From assembly GCA_003635315.1 (NCBI GenBank), contig PYJD01000045.1, positions 17,492 to 81,491 of the forward strand: DNA of 64,000 bases, read 5' to 3'. The notes beneath the pieces are model-generated. The model did not search any database and was not told the origin of the DNA. It saw only the letters and a program-made list of their open reading frames with translations. Both the position numbers and the translations under genes were made by a program. Of the stretch, positions 56,745-64,000 are shown in pieces; position 1 is the stretch's first letter; every line of letters begins with the position of its first letter. The DNA comes from Candidatus Poribacteria bacterium. GTDB lineage: Bacteria > Poribacteria > WGA-4E > WGA-3G.

Positions 56745-58562
56745 TTATCTTTTTAATATCTGTTTTAAGCCTTCTTGATAAATTGGGTTCTCTGGTTCAA
56801 TTTTAAGAGCCTTTCTGATGGATTCTTCAGCTGTATCCCAATCACCAATTTTGTAGGATATGATTGCATGTGTATTATAATAACTGGCAATTGAAGAATC
56901 CAACGCAATCGCAGTATTGGCATAGGAGATCGCTTTCTGCAATTCTATATTACGCTGGTTCTTTTGTTTATACTTCTCAGCGGTATGAGTTGTAAGTTGA
57001 GCCAATGCATTATATGATTTTGCTGAACCTGCATTGAGATAAGCAGATTTAGCTTTAGTAATATCATTCAACATTTCATTGAGTTCACCAATCATAAAAT
57101 AGGTCTCAGGTAAAAGGGTGTTCTGAAATTTCATACTATTCGTATCACTGGCATCCAAATCCTGATTCCTCTTTCCAATTTCAACTGCTTTATTTAGAGA
57201 TAACAATGCATCAGAATATTTCTCTTCATTGGCATAGGAAATGCCTATATTATGGTATAACTCTGCATCGTTAGGATTTATGGCAAGTGATGCTTGAAAA
57301 GCAGAAATAGCATCTGAGTATGATTGTCGCGACATTTGAATCAAACCTATTTTTTTATATGATTCAGTCTCCACAGGTAAGTTGCGTTTTTCAGGATTCT
57401 TAACACTGAGTGAAATTGCCTGTCGATAATGAGTCAACGCCATTTCATGTTTCTGTTGCATAAGATATGTCAAACCAAGTGAAGCATGTGCATTAGCAAA
57501 TTCAGGATTTATTGATAATGCTTTCTGTTGAGATTGTATGGCTTCCGCAAACCTATTTAACATTGTATATGCAATCCCAATACCATTATATGCTTCTACG
57601 ACTTTGGAATCATACCCAATTGACTTTTCATATTCTAATACAGCTTGTTGATAATCATTGGCATTAAGATAATACCTTGCTATATTTGCTTGTATTTTGG
57701 CTTTCTCAACAAGGCTATTTGTTCTTTGGAATGCCCCTCTAAGTCTATTTAATGGTTCAATAATTGCTTTCCGTTCTTGAAATAAACGCATTTTCTCTCG
57801 TGCAGCATCTCTATTCCCATTTCGTAGATGTACCTGAGATAAGTTATAAAGTGATTGAATTAATTCAGGATCTTCTAAATACGCCCTTTCATAAGCATTT
57901 ATAGATTCATTATATCTATTGTCTTGAGCATAAAGTAATCCTAACTGATAATATGCTTCTGCAAATGTTGGAAGATAAGAAACAGCCTTTTCATGATATT
58001 TTAACGCTATAGATGTATTTCCAAGTTTACCATATATATTCCCTATCTGATGTAAGATCATGGCATCTTCTGGGAGAATGTCTGATGCTGTTTTATATGC
58101 CTTTAATGCCTCATTGTACCGATGTAATTGTGATAATGCTGCCCCAATAGCAGCATGAATATGAGCATAATCAGGATCATATTGAAGGGCTTTCTGATAC
58201 GCTGCTATAGCATCATCATATTTTTCAAGTCCCGCATACGATAATCCTAAACCATAATAAGCTTGAATTAAAGTTTTTAAATTATGAGGGGATACTGATT
58301 CTGTCTTAATTATATGTTGGTATTCTATAGACCCAGCCCTATAATTCTCAATATTCAGATAAATTTGTGCTAATTCCAATCTTATATCTACTTGCTGTGG
58401 ATTCAATGATAGTTGCTTTTGAAGAGAATCTATCTTATCTATAATTGATAGATCCTTTGAATCTTCACACCAAATTAGGGAGGAATTCAGTATTAGATTA
58501 CAACACGTCAATACTGTAACTAATAATAAAGTTAGACTTTTAAGACCACTAAATTTAATCAT
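56745..58562 (-). CDS. TPR-repeat exported protein
   Basis: About 605 residues from the ATG at 58562 (MIKFSGLKSLTLLLVTVLTCC...), a signal-peptide-like start. An upstream in-frame TTG at 58613 would place the hairpin terminator inside the gene and is less likely. At least 12 TPR units follow; a clear one reads YEKSIGYDSKVVEAYNGIGIAY and others LYHNIGISYANEEKYSDALL and IALDSSIASYYNTHAIISYK. TPRs build protein-interaction solenoids. Its partner is unknown. No strong ribosome site lies before the ATG. A large Asp/Ser-rich loop near residue 480 breaks the array. Presumably periplasmic or membrane-attached. Confidence 0.83.
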   Translation of the reverse strand: MIKFSGLKSLTLLLVTVLTCCNLILNSSLIWCEDSKDLSIIDKIDSLQKQLSLNPQQVDIRLELAQIYLNIENYRAGSIEYQHIIKTESVSPHNLKTLIQAYYGLGLSYAGLEKYDDAIAAYQKALQYDPDYAHIHAAIGAALSQLHRYNEALKAYKTASDILPEDAMILHQIGNIYGKLGNTSIALKYHEKAVSYLPTFAEAYYQLGLLYAQDNRYNESINAYERAYLEDPELIQSLYNLSQVHLRNGNRDAAREKMRLFQERKAIIEPLNRLRGAFQRTNSLVEKAKIQANIARYYLNANDYQQAVLEYEKSIGYDSKVVEAYNGIGIAYTMLNRFAEAIQSQQKALSINPEFANAHASLGLTYLMQQKHEMALTHYRQAISLSVKNPEKRNLPVETESYKKIGLIQMSRQSYSDAISAFQASLAINPNDAELYHNIGISYANEEKYSDALLSLNKAVEIGKRNQDLDASDTNSMKFQNTLLPETYFMIGELNEMLNDITKAKSAYLNAGSAKSYNALAQLTTHTAEKYKQKNQRNIELQKAISYANTAIALDSSIASYYNTHAIISYKIGDWDTAEESIRKALKIEPENPIYQEGLKQILKR

Positions 58563-58579
58563 AACATATATAGATGAAA

Positions 58580-58610
58580 GGGAGGCGTTTAATAATTTAA
58601 AACGCCTCCC
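58580..58610 (-). terminator. Hairpin terminator of the DUF1080-like gene pair
   Basis: Perfect 11-bp stem GGGAGGCGTTT (58580-58590) with its complement AAACGCCTCCC (58600-58610). On the minus strand TTTC follows. It lies between the stop of the secreted-protein gene at 58654 and the TPR start at 58562; the T-run is short. Confidence 0.65.
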
Positions 58611-58653
58611 CAAATAGGTTGAATTCTATAGTTCAGATACAATGACTGTGAAT

Positions 58654-59310
58654 TTAATGACGACCTTTGATTTGTCCCCATGTTGTGGTTAGTTTATCCA
58701 GCGGTTCAACAGGAACACCATGACCTTCAATATCATCTCCTGATACTTGGAAATCATCAAAGCTTGCTGCTGTTTGCCAACCCCATACTCCTGCTTGTCC
58801 AGCACCGTATACATCATCTTTTACTTCACCTTGAAATTCACCATCAATTGTTAAACTGAAAGTATCACCGTCAACGGTAACTTTCATTTCGTACCATTTA
58901 CCGTTTTCAATATTGACATTTACAGCCGGGAGTTGTCCACGATTATCACGGGCAGTCCAACCACCAGTCTTATGTCGCCAAAACTCAGTTTTGTTGTTCG
59001 GTACATTTAAATAGAAGACATAATATTCCATTTCACTTTTTGCACGTACAATTACACCTGCCCAGTTCCCACTATCAAGACGGACTTTCGCCTCAACTGT
59101 ATAATTTTTCCAACCAGTATCACCCACCAATGAATGTTCAGCTTGAGCACCTAATGTAAGTTGGTATGCACCATCGTTTAGACCCCAGGTCCCATTAGAA
59201 ACTTCCCAACCATCGGCATGAGAGTCAAATGTCCATAGTTGATCCCCTGCATAACCATGTGTGGTTGCAAATGCAATTAATACAATTAGAATCGAAAATT
59301 TCAATTGCAT
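58654..59310 (-). CDS. Secreted DUF1080/LamG-like protein with TTTWG tail
   Basis: 218 residues. The signal peptide is MQLKFSILIVLIAFATTHGYAG. The body is a concanavalin-like beta-sandwich: QLWTFDSHADGWEVSNGTW, WKNYTVEAKVRLDSGNWAGV, EYYVFYLNVPNNKTEFWRHK, ENGKWYEMKVTVDGD and AASFDDFQVSG resemble DUF1080/3-keto-disaccharide hydrolase-like and related domains. It ends DKLTTTWGQIKGRH, similar to the neighbouring paralogue (SKLTTKWGRLKESP) and the LamG protein at 7.2-8.0 kb. This suggests a common tail signal. AAGGAGA precedes the ATG. It is 33 bases after its paralogue on the same strand; they were formed by duplication. Ligand or substrate unknown. Confidence 0.83.
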   Translation of the reverse strand: MQLKFSILIVLIAFATTHGYAGDQLWTFDSHADGWEVSNGTWGLNDGAYQLTLGAQAEHSLVGDTGWKNYTVEAKVRLDSGNWAGVIVRAKSEMEYYVFYLNVPNNKTEFWRHKTGGWTARDNRGQLPAVNVNIENGKWYEMKVTVDGDTFSLTIDGEFQGEVKDDVYGAGQAGVWGWQTAASFDDFQVSGDDIEGHGVPVEPLDKLTTTWGQIKGRH

Positions 59311-59342
59311 AAATTCTCCTTGATCAATTTAGAATTGAACCA

Positions 59343-60026
59343 TTAAGGTGATTCTTTCAATCTTCCCCATTTTGTGGTAAGTTTACTATTTGGATTAACA
59401 TCCAATGTATCGACTATGTTTTTTCCAGTTACAGTAAAATCGTCGAAACTTACACCTGTTTCCCATCCCCATAAACCAACTTGACCTTTACCGTAATCAC
59501 CATTCTTATCTTCACTCTGTTTCTCATCATTTAGAAAATATGTAAAGGAATCACCACTGACTTCAATTTTCATATCCATCCATTTTCCGTTCTCAATTTT
59601 TACATTACCAACAGCTGGAATTTGTTTTAAGTTCTGTCGTGAATCCCAATTCGGTTTTGTATGTTTCCAAAGTTCTGTCTTATTATCCGGAACATTCAGA
59701 TAGTAGACATAATATTCATGCTCACTCTGAGCACGAAAAACAAGACCACCCCAGTTTCCAGCATCAAGTCGGACTTTCGCCTCAATTGTATAATTATCCC
59801 AATCTTCCTCACCGACGAGGGAATGCTCTGCCCTACCACCTTTTTGTAGTTGATAAATTCCATCTGCCACTGACCAATTACCATTTGCAGCTTTCCATCC
59901 TTCAGCATCTTTTTTAAAATCCCAAAGCTGTGTACCTGCAAATGAACTGACTGTCATTAACATACTGCAAAGAACTAAAGTACAGAGAAACAAAATTCCT
60001 CTAAAACGAATATAATCTGTCATCAT
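59343..60026 (-). CDS. Secreted DUF1080/LamG-like protein with TTKWG tail (paralogue)
   Basis: 227 residues, about 60% identical by eye to its neighbour at 58.65-59.31 kb. A signal peptide (about residues 1-30, RGILFLCTLVLCSMLMTVSSFAG) precedes the beta-sandwich QLWDFKKDAEGWKAANGNWSV, WDNYTIEAKVRLDAGNWGGL, EYYVYYLNVPDNKTELWKH, ENGKWMDMKIEVSGDSF and VSFDDFTVTG. The end is SKLTTKWGRLKESP. GGGGTGAA precedes the ATG, which is followed by a second ATG. It is the first gene of a pair with its paralogue. It may bind or cleave a sugar, but no catalytic residue is assigned. Confidence 0.82.
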   Translation of the reverse strand: MMTDYIRFRGILFLCTLVLCSMLMTVSSFAGTQLWDFKKDAEGWKAANGNWSVADGIYQLQKGGRAEHSLVGEEDWDNYTIEAKVRLDAGNWGGLVFRAQSEHEYYVYYLNVPDNKTELWKHTKPNWDSRQNLKQIPAVGNVKIENGKWMDMKIEVSGDSFTYFLNDEKQSEDKNGDYGKGQVGLWGWETGVSFDDFTVTGKNIVDTLDVNPNSKLTTKWGRLKESP

Positions 60027-60344
60027 ATAAATTCACCCCTATACGGTTATTTCTCAAATCCACAATTGTTTATGTAAAGACTGTCTAATTGAGTTAATAG
60101 AATATGCTTAAAGAGGAAAATTGTCAACAATTAATCCCTAAAACGTTTTCAGAAAAAAATTGGTGATTTTCTTGAGTAAAGTCTAACTATGTTGTTCATT
60201 CTATTTCTTTTTTAAATTGTTGGGAAATTTGGATGCTCACGTTGGCGTGTAACGCATTTATAAAGTGATTCCGATATAATATACAGCAAAAATCATTACA
60301 ACGCAAATTTCAAATATACCCTTATCAACACTGAATGGATCAAA
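60027..60344. other. Intergenic gap of 318 bases
   Basis: AT-rich sequence between the recombinase and the secreted-protein pair, all on the minus strand. It should hold the pair's promoter. No clear hexamer pair, hairpin or small gene was recognised. Confidence 0.5.
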
Positions 60345-60950
60345 TTAATCCTGACCTCCAAAAGCCGTTTCAAAACGTTGTCGAAGTATATCAGGACTGG
60401 TATGCATATAGATAAGTGTAGCATCGAGACTTGAATGTCCTAATGCAATGCGAACAGATTCTAAATCATTAGTTGCTCGATATAGTTCAGTTCCAAAAGT
60501 GTGTCGTAAGTCGTGTGGTGTAAACCTAAGACCTAACATGTTTGAAGCTGTTTCCATAATCCGTTGGAAATCTCTTGGTGCTAAACGATTTTTTGTACGT
60601 AATGTGCAGAATAAAGGACTTTCTAATTTATCTTCTTCTCCACGTTCTACTTTCCAGTCTATAAATGTTCTAAATGCTTCTCTTACGTCATTGACAAGAG
60701 GAATTCTTCTTGAGACTCTATTCTTTGCTATTTCAGCGCGTACTTCTAGGGTTGTAACTATAGTTCCAAATTTTAGAATATCCCCAATATTCATTCCACA
60801 TGCTTCAGAATTTCTAAGTCCAGTTCTCAGACAGAAATGTACCAACATTCTATCTCGTTCTCTATTTTTTAGTGCATCCAATAGTACTTGTTGTTGTAAT
60901 TCATCCAGCACTCTGGGTTGTTGTACTTTTCTTCTTTTTGATTTTTCCAT
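60345..60950 (-). CDS. Minimal tyrosine recombinase/integrase
   Basis: 201 residues covering only the catalytic domain: R46 in RTGLRNSEACG, K76, H146-x-x-R149 in TPHDLRHTF, H172 in LGHSSLDATLIY and nucleophile Y181. All active-site residues are therefore present. The N-terminal SAM-like core-binding domain (about 90-100 residues) typical of XerC/D and integrases is missing. GGTGGAG lies about seven bases before the ATG. A 17-bp tandem repeat lies about 160 bases upstream. It might be a core-only integrase of a lost element, or a domesticated recombinase. No attachment site was found. Confidence 0.85.
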   Translation of the reverse strand: MEKSKRRKVQQPRVLDELQQQVLLDALKNRERDRMLVHFCLRTGLRNSEACGMNIGDILKFGTIVTTLEVRAEIAKNRVSRRIPLVNDVREAFRTFIDWKVERGEEDKLESPLFCTLRTKNRLAPRDFQRIMETASNMLGLRFTPHDLRHTFGTELYRATNDLESVRIALGHSSLDATLIYMHTSPDILRQRFETAFGGQD

Positions 60951-61113
60951 TTATGGACTCCACCAGAATTTTGACATCATTGATTCTAACATGCTTGATT
61001 AAAGTGGTCAATATTTTAATGACGCTTTGCACGTACAATACGTCATTAAATGCTGGTATAGTTACAATTTATATCATGTTATTACAATTCAATTCTTTTC
61101 ATAATATGCATTT

Positions 61114-61179
61114 CTGAAACATCCTTTTTTCTGAAACATCCTTTTTTCTGAAACATCCTTTTTTCTGAAACATCCTTTT
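61114..61179. repeat. 17-bp tandem repeat, four copies
   Basis: CTGAAACATCCTTTTTT occurs at 61114-61130, 61131-61147 and 61148-61164, exact, with a final truncated copy at 61165-61179. There are no spacers, so it is a simple tandem repeat. It lies in the 438-base gap between the recombinase (60950) and the binding-protein gene (61389), where little else was seen. Confidence 0.93.
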
Positions 61180-61388
61180 GAAATATGTTGAATTCGTAGT
61201 TCGGATGTTGTATTCTTAATAATCTAAAACCTATCTGATTATTTCAGTTTCTATCGTAGTATTTATACTTATTATAAAATTTTGATAATTCTCAGTTTGG
61301 TACTATTTATCTCTCAACTAAGTTTCTCTATTTTCTACTAATTATTTGTTACCTTTAATATACGTAGGTATATTCTGGAGGAAAATTC

Positions 61389-62387
61389 TTGCTTAAAAAA
61401 TTATGGTGTATTATACCAGTAATCATTCTCACTTGCTCTGTCTCAAACGTTCTTTCTGAAAAAATAAATGTTGGTTTGATTTATGATGTGCGCGGTCGTG
61501 GTGATCTCTCTTTTTGTGATGCCGCTTATGCCGGGGCTGAAAAGGCTTCTAAAAAATGGGATATAAAACTAAAAGAAGTCAATCCTGGTCAAAGTACTGA
61601 TATCGAAAGGGCTGTACGAGGCTTGGCAAAATTAAAATATGATATCATCATTGGAGTCGGATTTCTATTTCGAGAACCCATGAATCGAGTTGCTGGTGAC
61701 TTCCCAAAAACTAACTTTGTCCTAATAGATGCTGAAGCAAATCCCTCAAATGTGGCTTCATTAATATATAAAGCACACGAGGGAACTTTTCTCGCGGGTA
61801 TAATAGCATCCATGAAAACTGATACCATGAAAGTAGGATTTATTGGAGGAATGAAAATCCCTTTGGTCGAGGCATTTGAAATCGGGTTTGAAGCTGGTAT
61901 CAAAACTATCAATCCAAATGTACAACTTTTCTCTAATTATGTTGGGGTCACACCCCAAGCATTCGATGATCCAGCAAAAGGTAAAGAATTAGCGCTTTCA
62001 CAATATAAGAAGGGTGTAGATATTATACTTGCTGCCGCTGGGGCAAGTGGTTTAGGCGTACTTGAAGCTGCAAAAGAGACAAAGAAATATATTATATGGG
62101 TAGATTCTAATGGAAATAGTCTTGCTCCTGGTTTAGTTCTTACGAGTATCATTAAAGGAGTTGAATTATCTGTATATCAGTCTATTGAAAATGTCGTCAA
62201 TGACACTTTCTCCGGTGGACTCAAAAGTTATGGCTTAAAAGAGGGTGGCGTCGAGTACATTGTTGATGAGGCTAATAAGGATTTATTATCAGATTCCATC
62301 ATTCAGACGGTTGAAGAATATAAGACTAAAATCATTGCTGGTGATATTCTGGTTCCCAGTCACCGTGAACAGATCAAGAAGGAATAA
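61389..62387 (+). CDS. BMP-family ABC transporter substrate-binding protein
   Basis: 332 residues. The signal peptide LLKKLWCIIPVIILTCSVSNVLS leads to KINVGLIYDVRGRGDLSFCD, GAEKASKKW, then YDIIIGVGFLFREPMNRVA, TNFVLIDAE and FLAGIIASM, VGFIGG(MKIP), ending VYQSIENVVNDTFSGG. These are the BMP/Med (PF02608) motifs of nucleoside or purine binding proteins. The start is TTG at 61389 with GGAGG about eight bases before it. No permease or ATPase gene is visible. It is followed two bases later by a dehydrogenase gene. Confidence 0.9.
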   Translation: MLKKLWCIIPVIILTCSVSNVLSEKINVGLIYDVRGRGDLSFCDAAYAGAEKASKKWDIKLKEVNPGQSTDIERAVRGLAKLKYDIIIGVGFLFREPMNRVAGDFPKTNFVLIDAEANPSNVASLIYKAHEGTFLAGIIASMKTDTMKVGFIGGMKIPLVEAFEIGFEAGIKTINPNVQLFSNYVGVTPQAFDDPAKGKELALSQYKKGVDIILAAAGASGLGVLEAAKETKKYIIWVDSNGNSLAPGLVLTSIIKGVELSVYQSIENVVNDTFSGGLKSYGLKEGGVEYIVDEANKDLLSDSIIQTVEEYKTKIIAGDILVPSHREQIKKE

Positions 62388-62389
62388 TT

Positions 62390-63092
62390 GTGAATAATTT
62401 AACAATTGTTGTCCCCGGAGACTCTCCTCCGCAAATTCAAGGATCCGTACATTTGGAAAGATTGAAACCGTATGGCAAAGTCGTTGTATATACGGATCGT
62501 CCAGAAAATGCTGAAGAGAAAATTAAAAGAGCTGAAAATGCTGATATTCTCATAAATTCTCGTGGAATGGTTAAGTGGCACGAAGATGTATTACCTTTCT
62601 TACCAAACCTAAAATTAATCTCATTATGTTCTATCGGGACAGATATGATCGCACTTGATGAAGCTAAGAAAAGAGGTATAGTCGTATGTAATCAACCGGG
62701 ACGCACAGCACCTGTTGTCGCTGAACATAGTTTCGGACTGATGTTTGCTCTTGCAAAACGCGCTGCATTTATGACATCTTCTTTAAAAAGTGGATATTGG
62801 CCACGGATGGATAATGTCTATTTACAAGGAAAAACATTGGGTATCATCGGGACAGGACATATTGGTTCTGAAATGGCACGGCTTGGTAATGCAATCGGTA
62901 TGAATGTAGTGGCTTGGACTTATCACCCCTCTGACGAACGCGCAAATAAGTTGGGTGTTCGATATGTTGAATTCAATGATTTACTTAGAATATCTGACGT
63001 CGTTAGTCTACATGTTAAACTTACTGAAGATAGCTATCATTTAATTGGTGAGTATGAATTATCTATTATGAAACCAAATGCACTATTAGTTA
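62390..63092 (+). pseudogene. D-2-hydroxyacid dehydrogenase, cut by IS630-like insertion
   Basis: Host sequence from GTG at 62390 (AAGGA six bases before) gives about 234 residues of a D-isomer 2-hydroxyacid dehydrogenase: IVVPGDSPPQIQGSVHLERL, then the Rossmann motif TLGIIGTGHIGSEMARLGNAIG and LSIMKPNALLV. The reading frame then passes into the insertion at about 63091 and stops at 63127 with unrelated residues. The catalytic Arg (NTARG), Glu and His regions are missing, so the product is probably inactive. The remaining coding sequence is expected just beyond 64000. It was probably cotranscribed with the binding-protein gene two bases upstream. Confidence 0.87.
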
Positions 63093-63107
63093 TAGTAGAA
63101 ATCATAA

Positions 63108-63680
63108 TTACTTATACATTTTTATGATTTGATCGATTGACGCTTCGGCATTGTATTCCCATTTACGCTTTATGTTGGCAAAATCTCTTTCAATAGGATT
63201 GAGTTCGGGCGAATATGGTGGTAAGAATAATAAACTCGCACCGCAACCAGTAATCAATGTCTCTGTTTGTTGACTTTTATGGAAGGAAGCATTATCCAAT
63301 ATGACAACATGTGATGTGTCAAGTAGCGGACACAACACGTTCTCAAGCCACGCATTGAAGGCAAGCGTATCACAAGCACCTTCAAAAAGGACGGGGACTG
63401 TGATACGCCCCTGCATCTGTGCAGCAATGAGCGTTGTGCATCTATACCGATTGCTTGAGATTTTATCCGAGACGCAAACTCCTCTTGGCGCATAAGCGAA
63501 CTGGCGAACACTTTCTGTGCGAAAACCGCTTTCGTCAACATAGACAGGTGTTTTTCCGTTTTGAAGTGCTGCCTGAAGTTCAGTTTGATATTCCTCCTGT
63601 TTTATAGGACATTGTTCCTTGTAGGTGAAAGTCTTTTTTTTCGCGTGCATCCGATCTTCTTCAGACCATAGCAGATACAC
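63108..63680 (-). CDS. IS630-family transposase, C-terminal (DDE) part
   Basis: 190 residues in the frame from 63680. The DDE triad is visible: Asp in VYVDESGFRTES, Asp in VVILDNASFHKSQQT and Glu in PYSPELNPIERDFANIK. This is the standard IS630 catalytic core (DDE_3). The true product is expected to be a fusion with orfA by -1 frameshift in the A8 run at 63634-63641, so the listed start is nominal. It ends about 17 bases from the left inverted repeat. The insertion seems recent enough to retain an intact core. Confidence 0.87.
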   Translation of the reverse strand: MYLLWSEEDRMHAKKKTFTYKEQCPIKQEEYQTELQAALQNGKTPVYVDESGFRTESVRQFAYAPRGVCVSDKISSNRYRCTTLIAAQMQGRITVPVLFEGACDTLAFNAWLENVLCPLLDTSHVVILDNASFHKSQQTETLITGCGASLLFLPPYSPELNPIERDFANIKRKWEYNAEASIDQIIKMYK

Positions 63681-63940
63681 CGCTGCGACACACCAAAATG
63701 TGCAGCGCGTTCCTTCTGAGTGCTGTCTGGGAACTCTTTGACATGTTCAGCGAGTGCTTCTGGATCAAGACGATAAGGTTTACGAGGCCCCGGTTTCTCG
63801 TAACTAAAAGGATCTGCTGCGTCTAACCAGTTATAGATACAACGGCGTGAAACTTGAAATCTACGGGAAGCTTCTGCTTTACTTCCACCAGTTGCTATGA
63901 AATCAAGAACGCGTTTTCGTAAATCTTGTGAATATCTCAT
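63602..63940 (-). CDS. IS630-family transposase, N-terminal helix-turn-helix part
   Basis: 112 residues: RYSQDLRKRVLDFIATGGSKAEASRRFQVSRRCIYNW is a helix-turn-helix, with a second one in KERAAHFGVSQRCICYGLKKI. Together they bind the ends. Before the stop the frame passes through eight adenines (minus strand of 63634-63641), read CGA AAA AAA AGA. A -1 slip on A-AAA-AAA joins it to orfB, giving about 275 residues. Such slippery sites are usual in IS630 elements. Confidence 0.85.
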   Translation of the reverse strand: MRYSQDLRKRVLDFIATGGSKAEASRRFQVSRRCIYNWLDAADPFSYEKPGPRKPYRLDPEALAEHVKEFPDSTQKERAAHFGVSQRCICYGLKKIGCTRKKRLSPTRNNVL

Positions 63941-64000
63941 AATATAACTATTATCACAAAAACAGAAAACAATGTAAATTTATTTTTGATTTTAACAATA

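Larger units (their letters stand above)
63091..64000 (-). mobile_element. IS630-like insertion sequence
   Basis: About 0.9 kb, with transposase frames orfA (63602-63940) and orfB (63108-63680) on the minus strand. The left end 63091 (TATAGTAGAAATC...) and the reverse complement of the last window bases (TATTGTTAAAATC...) match at 19 of 27 positions, as imperfect terminal inverted repeats. Both begin with TA, which fits the TA target of IS630/Tc1-mariner elements. The right end thus seems to lie at or near 64000, but sequence beyond is needed. It interrupts a 2-hydroxyacid dehydrogenase gene. Confidence 0.75.

Noticed and set aside
61114..61179. CRISPR array
   Set aside because: The repeats are contiguous with no spacers, and no cas genes are present.
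61347..61375. Promoter TTGTTA-TATATT before the BMP-family gene
   Set aside because: Spacing is 16 and the start site would fall inside the ribosome site, so it is not convincing.

Overview
The window is AT-rich bacterial chromosome, about 35-37% GC by eye, with dense genes on both strands in short operons. No rRNA, tRNA or CRISPR array was found. The content is Gram-negative-like: an OmpA-type lipoprotein, a periplasmic adaptor, an O-antigen ligase-like protein and a probable outer-membrane barrel. Two phytanoyl-CoA dioxygenase-family genes, a Gfo/Idh/MocA oxidoreductase, a sugar isomerase, a sulfatase-like protein and three secreted LamG/DUF1080-like proteins ending in a shared TTxWGxxK tail suggest Candidatus Poribacteria or a neighbouring PVC/marine lineage. 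That assignment is inference from gene content, not from a marker gene.

Layout. 1-4.1 kb: start of trpB, a D-2-hydroxyacid dehydrogenase, a GlcD-type FAD oxidase and a decayed nucleosidase. 4.2-5.9 kb: diverged repeat copy A, then a deleted relic of an Rpn-family nuclease gene. 6-12.1 kb: PhyH-type dioxygenase, LamG protein, Gfo/Idh/MocA oxidoreductase, methyltransferase and an unusual HEPN/coiled-coil protein. 12.1-17.1 kb (minus): HlyD-like adaptor, msrA, a coupled pair of DUF6178-like genes and a TIM-barrel isomerase. 17.4-22.8 kb: comF, smc and a deoxyhypusine-synthase-like gene. 22.9-26.9 kb (minus): DAO-type oxidoreductase and recG. 27.3-29.1 kb: second dioxygenase facing a nucleoside hydrolase.

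29.2-30.9 kb: an intact Rpn-family gene lies between perfect 17-bp terminal inverted repeats. A roughly 264-bp palindromic element at 47.43-47.69 kb has related ends and internal sequence, so the two look like an autonomous unit and a MITE-like derivative. This is the best candidate in the window for an undescribed mobile system. 31.1-40.3 kb: tandem Fur-box-like sites, then popT(DUF368)-nadK-recN, a fused indolepyruvate-ferredoxin-oxidoreductase-type protein, aroE and a ZapA-like gene. 40.5-45.2 kb: envelope genes and a sulfatase-fold protein with Thr at the usual Cys/Ser position. 45.2-47.7 kb: two Hsp20 genes, repeat copy B and the MITE-like element. 47.8-58.6 kb: uridine kinase, an AAA+ protein with a broken Walker A, an RRM protein with a long leader, polA, a thioredoxin-reductase-like flavoprotein, a UbiD-family decarboxylase and a TPR protein. 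58.6-64 kb: two paralogous secreted proteins, a minimal tyrosine recombinase, a 17-bp tandem repeat, a BMP-type binding protein and a hydroxyacid dehydrogenase cut by an IS630-like element that appears to end at the window edge.

Housekeeping genes (smc, recG, recN, polA, trpB, aroE, nadK) look intact. Novelty is concentrated in the Rpn/TIR elements, the HEPN fusion, the shared C-terminal tail of the secreted proteins and the substituted catalytic motifs. Family assignments are from memory and reading; no search was run.
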